A DNA stretch of 8,274 bases from Planctomycetaceae bacterium UBA6163 (GTDB taxonomy: Bacteria; Planctomycetota; Planctomycetia; Pirellulales; Pirellulaceae). Shown here one piece after another: positions 6,702-8,274 of this stretch. The notes under the pieces are model-generated. The model did not search any database. It was not told the DNA's origin and worked only from the letters and a program-made list of their open reading frames with translations. The stretch lies in NCBI GenBank assembly GCA_002428205.1, contig DIUH01000339.1, forward strand, positions 5,942 through 14,215. Direction: 5' to 3'. Made by a program: the position numbers and the translations under genes. Each line of letters begins with the position of its first letter. Within the stretch, counting starts at the first letter, position 1.

Positions 6702-7512
6702 TCAGATTTTCGACTTTCAAGGCCAGCTCGTAAAGCGAATCTATCTGCTGATCGCTATCCACCTTTTGAATTGCTTCGCGCAATGCCCCGGGAACCTCGC
6801 CAAAGCGAATCTCCAACAACTTCAAAAGCCCCTCAGCTTTGCCCTCAGCTTTGCCCTCGGCACGTCCGATGGCGATCAAGTCTTTGCCGGTTTGGGTTTC
6901 GCGAAGGTCTGGCAATTGTCCGACTAGCATTTCTTCGATCTCCAGTTTTCCTTTGTGGCTGAACCGTTGCTCTAGCCAATTGATGAACACTTCCGCAAGC
7001 GTCTTTCGGACTGCTTCCGGAAGGTCACTGTGCCAGATCCAATTATAGCACGCTGCAGCTTCGCGTTCCAAGACTTCGTTGCTGTCGATCAACAGCGGCC
7101 CGAGCACAGCAACCAGCGGATGGTGCGGGTCGGTTCTCTGTACTTGTGAAATCGACTCACGCAGCGAGATTGAACGCACAATCTTCGTCCAGGGCTCCGT
7201 TTTGGGATCCCGCGACTCATCAAGAAAAATAATGATTCCCTGAACCCTGCGCCCCGAATTCTGACGCTGGACTAACGCCATCTCGATGATCAGACGCTCA
7301 TAGATCCCCGTGTCGTTGTAACCCTGGACTTCGACTACGGTCATCTCTTCTTCGACCGCATCAGGAACTAAAACACCATCACAGTGCGTTTCGATCGCTT
7401 TGATCGTCATCGACTCAAACCTGCACCCACCAGGCGATGGCTGGCCAGCCAGCAAAAATACCCATTGCGGTTGAGCCTGAAAGATCTGAAAAATTTGCTT
7501 ATCGGTTTTCAT
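6685..7512 (-). CDS. DUF2887 family protein (Rpn-like PD-(D/E)XK nuclease fold) with DUF4351-like C-terminus
   Basis: The 275-residue product matches the DUF2887 pattern: MKTDKQIFQIFQAQPQWVF at the start, then RFESMTIKAIETHCDGVL (31-48), VVEVQGYND (59-67) and YERLIIEMALV (71-81). D46, E61 and Q63 correspond to a PD-(D/E)XQ version of the nuclease triad, as is usual in this family. Residues 216-228 are a GRAEGKAEGKAEG linker. Residues 229-273 (LLKLLEIRFGEVPGALREAI and beyond) resemble the DUF4351 tail often attached to Rpn-like proteins. Such genes are common in cyanobacteria and planctomycetes and are thought to relate to mobile DNA, but their role is unproven. The frame extends upstream to 7620, yet the family start aligns with MKTD, so the ATG at 7512 was chosen. 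No Shine-Dalgarno is visible. Coding-like fragments flank it on both sides, suggesting gene turnover. Confidence 0.85.
   Translation of the reverse strand: MKTDKQIFQIFQAQPQWVFLLAGQPSPGGCRFESMTIKAIETHCDGVLVPDAVEEEMTVVEVQGYNDTGIYERLIIEMALVQRQNSGRRVQGIIIFLDESRDPKTEPWTKIVRSISLRESISQVQRTDPHHPLVAVLGPLLIDSNEVLEREAAACYNWIWHSDLPEAVRKTLAEVFINWLEQRFSHKGKLEIEEMLVGQLPDLRETQTGKDLIAIGRAEGKAEGKAEGLLKLLEIRFGEVPGALREAIQKVDSDQQIDSLYELALKVENLSDFSL
6689..6702 (-). terminator. Small hairpin just before the stop codon of the DUF2887 gene
   Basis: The minus strand reads AGCGA-TTTC-TCGCT followed by TTAG, which contains the stop codon (6685-6687). The 5-bp stem with a tight loop and a run of three T's is a weak terminator at best. 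The arms match the base of the hairpin at the end of the plus-strand Rpn-like gene. Confidence 0.25.
6831..6858 (-). repeat. 12-bp in-frame tandem repeat encoding AEGK units
   Basis: On the plus strand CCTCAGCTTTGC occurs twice in tandem (6831-6842 and 6843-6854), followed by a partial third copy (CCTC). In the minus-strand DUF2887 protein it encodes repeated A-E-G-K units in the linker between nuclease-like and tail domains. In-frame slippage would change the linker length by four residues. Confidence 0.75.
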
Positions 7513-7693
7513 AGTCGAAACTAAAGCAATGAGATATCCAGCGAACCCAGGCTCAGATTGTAACAACTTCATACAAGCAGGTTGGGCGGTCAGCCACACG
7601 GATGATACCGATGGTCGCAACCACGGTAGGCGCCGCCCGCCAGTTCAGTCACCGTGCTGGTCGCTGAGCCAAACGGATTCGTTGCACCGCTAG

Positions 7694-7903
7694 CCGCCCC
7701 TACGCTTAATTAATTCAGTCCCAGTTTCTTTACCGAATAACAACGTCCGGGAGGTGGTCAAAGCTTTCGGCCGCGTCAAGGCGAAGTACCTGACGACATG
7801 GATAAAAGTCAACACTTCAAACGCATTAACTACACGCAAGCAGTTGGGCTTCAGCGGAGAAAGCAGCGAAGAAGTGCAAAACGTTGCCCTTCAAATCGCT
7901 TAA
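7694..7903 (+). pseudogene. Coding-like plus-strand fragment without an ATG start
   Basis: After a TAG (7691-7693) the plus strand is open for 69 codons to a TAA (7901-7903). No ATG occurs in frame; the best alternative start is a GTG around 7754 within CGGGAGGTGGTC. The translation from about residue 18, NNVREVVKAFGRVKAKYLTT, is balanced and helix-like and continues to end in SSEEVQNVALQIA. I do not recognise it. It may be the 3' end of a decayed gene or a small protein with a non-ATG start. Confidence 0.25.
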
Positions 7904-7963
7904 CTCTCAGCCATCCTGGCTTCCAACCAGTGTGTTAATTCCAGGTAATGCACAGGCTGGGAG
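7904..7963 (+). other. Long imperfect inverted repeat directly after the 7694-7903 fragment
   Basis: CTCTCAGCC (7904-7912) pairs with GGCTGGGAG (7955-7963) with one G-U pair, and inside it CCTGG (7915-7919) pairs with CCAGG (7941-7945). Only TTT follows, so a terminator is uncertain. It starts at the base after the TAA stop of the fragment and could be its old terminator, a small structured RNA or a repeat remnant. Confidence 0.35.
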
Positions 7964-8031
7964 TTTATGGGCACACGCGCAAACGTTTCGTCGCGTGACG
8001 CAATGCATTTGATGGTTTCAGCCTCTCGTTC

Positions 8032-8274
8032 CTACTGCCAGCGTCGCAAGTCATTGATGATCGCGAAGGCCATCAAGGACAATAGCGCTAAGACTCCGGC
8101 CATGGTCAATTGCATTTGCAGTTTCTCATTGACCGGTCGCCCCAATACCGCTTCGGCGGTTAAGAAAACCATGTGGCCACCGTCCAGTGCCGGGATCGGC
8201 AGGAAGTTTAAGATCGCTAGGTTCATGCTCAATAGGGTTAAGAACATCAACAGCGTCGGTATCCCGCGACTCGC
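8032..8274 (-). CDS. rseP: RseP-type site-2 protease (M50 membrane zinc metalloprotease), C-terminal part only
   Basis: The frame enters from the right edge and ends at a TAG (8032-8034), giving 80 residues. It contains the second conserved element of M50 site-2 proteases, NLAILNFLPIPALDGGH (residues 18-34 of the fragment), where N23 and P26 line the active site and D31 is the third zinc ligand. PVNEKLQMQLTMAGVLALLS then leads into a final membrane helix (about 55-75) and a short cytoplasmic end, NDLRRWQ. The HExxH element and the PDZ domains would lie beyond the window. RseP cleaves membrane-bound substrates such as anti-sigma factors and remnant signal peptides. The gene name is by family; its exact substrate here is unknown. 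It is encoded from the same strand as the DUF2887 gene but 519 bases upstream of it, so the two are unlikely to be co-regulated. Confidence 0.92.
   Translation of the reverse strand, partial: ASRGIPTLLMFLTLLSMNLAILNFLPIPALDGGHMVFLTAEAVLGRPVNEKLQMQLTMAGVLALLSLMAFAIINDLRRWQ

Larger units (their letters stand above)
7513..8031. other. Gene-poor stretch between rseP and the DUF2887 gene
   Basis: These 519 bases contain no intact gene that I can recognise. On the minus strand nearest the DUF2887 gene, frames are open but short, and their translations do not resemble known families. The plus strand holds the start-less fragment at 7694-7903 and the hairpin at 7904-7963. An AT-rich TTAATTAATTCAG lies near 7707-7719. 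The last 70 bases before the rseP stop hold no clear terminator. Confidence 0.5.

Noticed and set aside
7513..7620. Thirty-six-residue N-terminal extension of the DUF2887 protein
   Set aside because: DUF2887 proteins typically begin at MKTD, and the extension does not look like part of the fold.
1..8274. CRISPR array, tRNA or rRNA genes, and IS element ends
   Set aside because: I saw no regularly spaced repeats, no tRNA- or rRNA-like segments, and no terminal inverted repeats with target duplications around either Rpn-like gene.

Overview
The window looks like chromosomal DNA from a planctomycete, most likely a marine Pirellulaceae relative (Rhodopirellula/Blastopirellula type). The reasons are the N-terminus of a secreted DUF1549/DUF1553-type planctomycete cytochrome protein at the left edge, a secreted formylglycine-dependent sulfatase, moderate GC, mostly absent Shine-Dalgarno sequences, and loosely packed genes that are nearly all on one strand. 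The genus is an inference; no rRNA or marker gene is present.

Layout, left to right. The first 290 bases hold the 5' end of the DUF1549-type gene (minus strand, running off the left edge). Divergent from it, on the plus strand, is an Rpn/transposase_31-family PD-(D/E)XK nuclease-like gene (495-1493), which ends in a strong hairpin followed by a T-tract. Then come three minus-strand metabolic genes: a DegT/DnrJ/EryC1 PLP-dependent sugar aminotransferase (1542-2702), biosynthetic arginine decarboxylase speA (2883-4790) and a secreted sulfatase (4981-6381). Further right is a second PD-(D/E)XK-like protein of a different family, DUF2887 with a DUF4351-like tail (6685-7512, minus). The right edge holds the C-terminus of a site-2 protease of the RseP type (8032-8274, minus).

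Two stretches over about 300 bases carry no intact gene. The 6382-6684 stretch has a G-rich block (C-rich on the sulfatase strand) and a coding-like fragment with no start codon. The 7513-8031 stretch has another start-less coding-like fragment and a long imperfect hairpin. Both flank the DUF2887 gene and look like eroded sequence around a mobile or gene-turnover locus.

The genes do not form one pathway. SpeA makes agmatine from arginine for polyamine synthesis, the aminotransferase probably makes an amino sugar nucleotide for surface polysaccharide, the sulfatase probably removes sulfate from polysaccharides outside the cytoplasm, and RseP is an intramembrane protease. I found no compelling undescribed multi-gene system. 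The most notable signals are two unrelated-subfamily Rpn-like genes within 8 kb, similar hairpins overlapping the stop codons of both, and the orphan coding fragments beside the second one.
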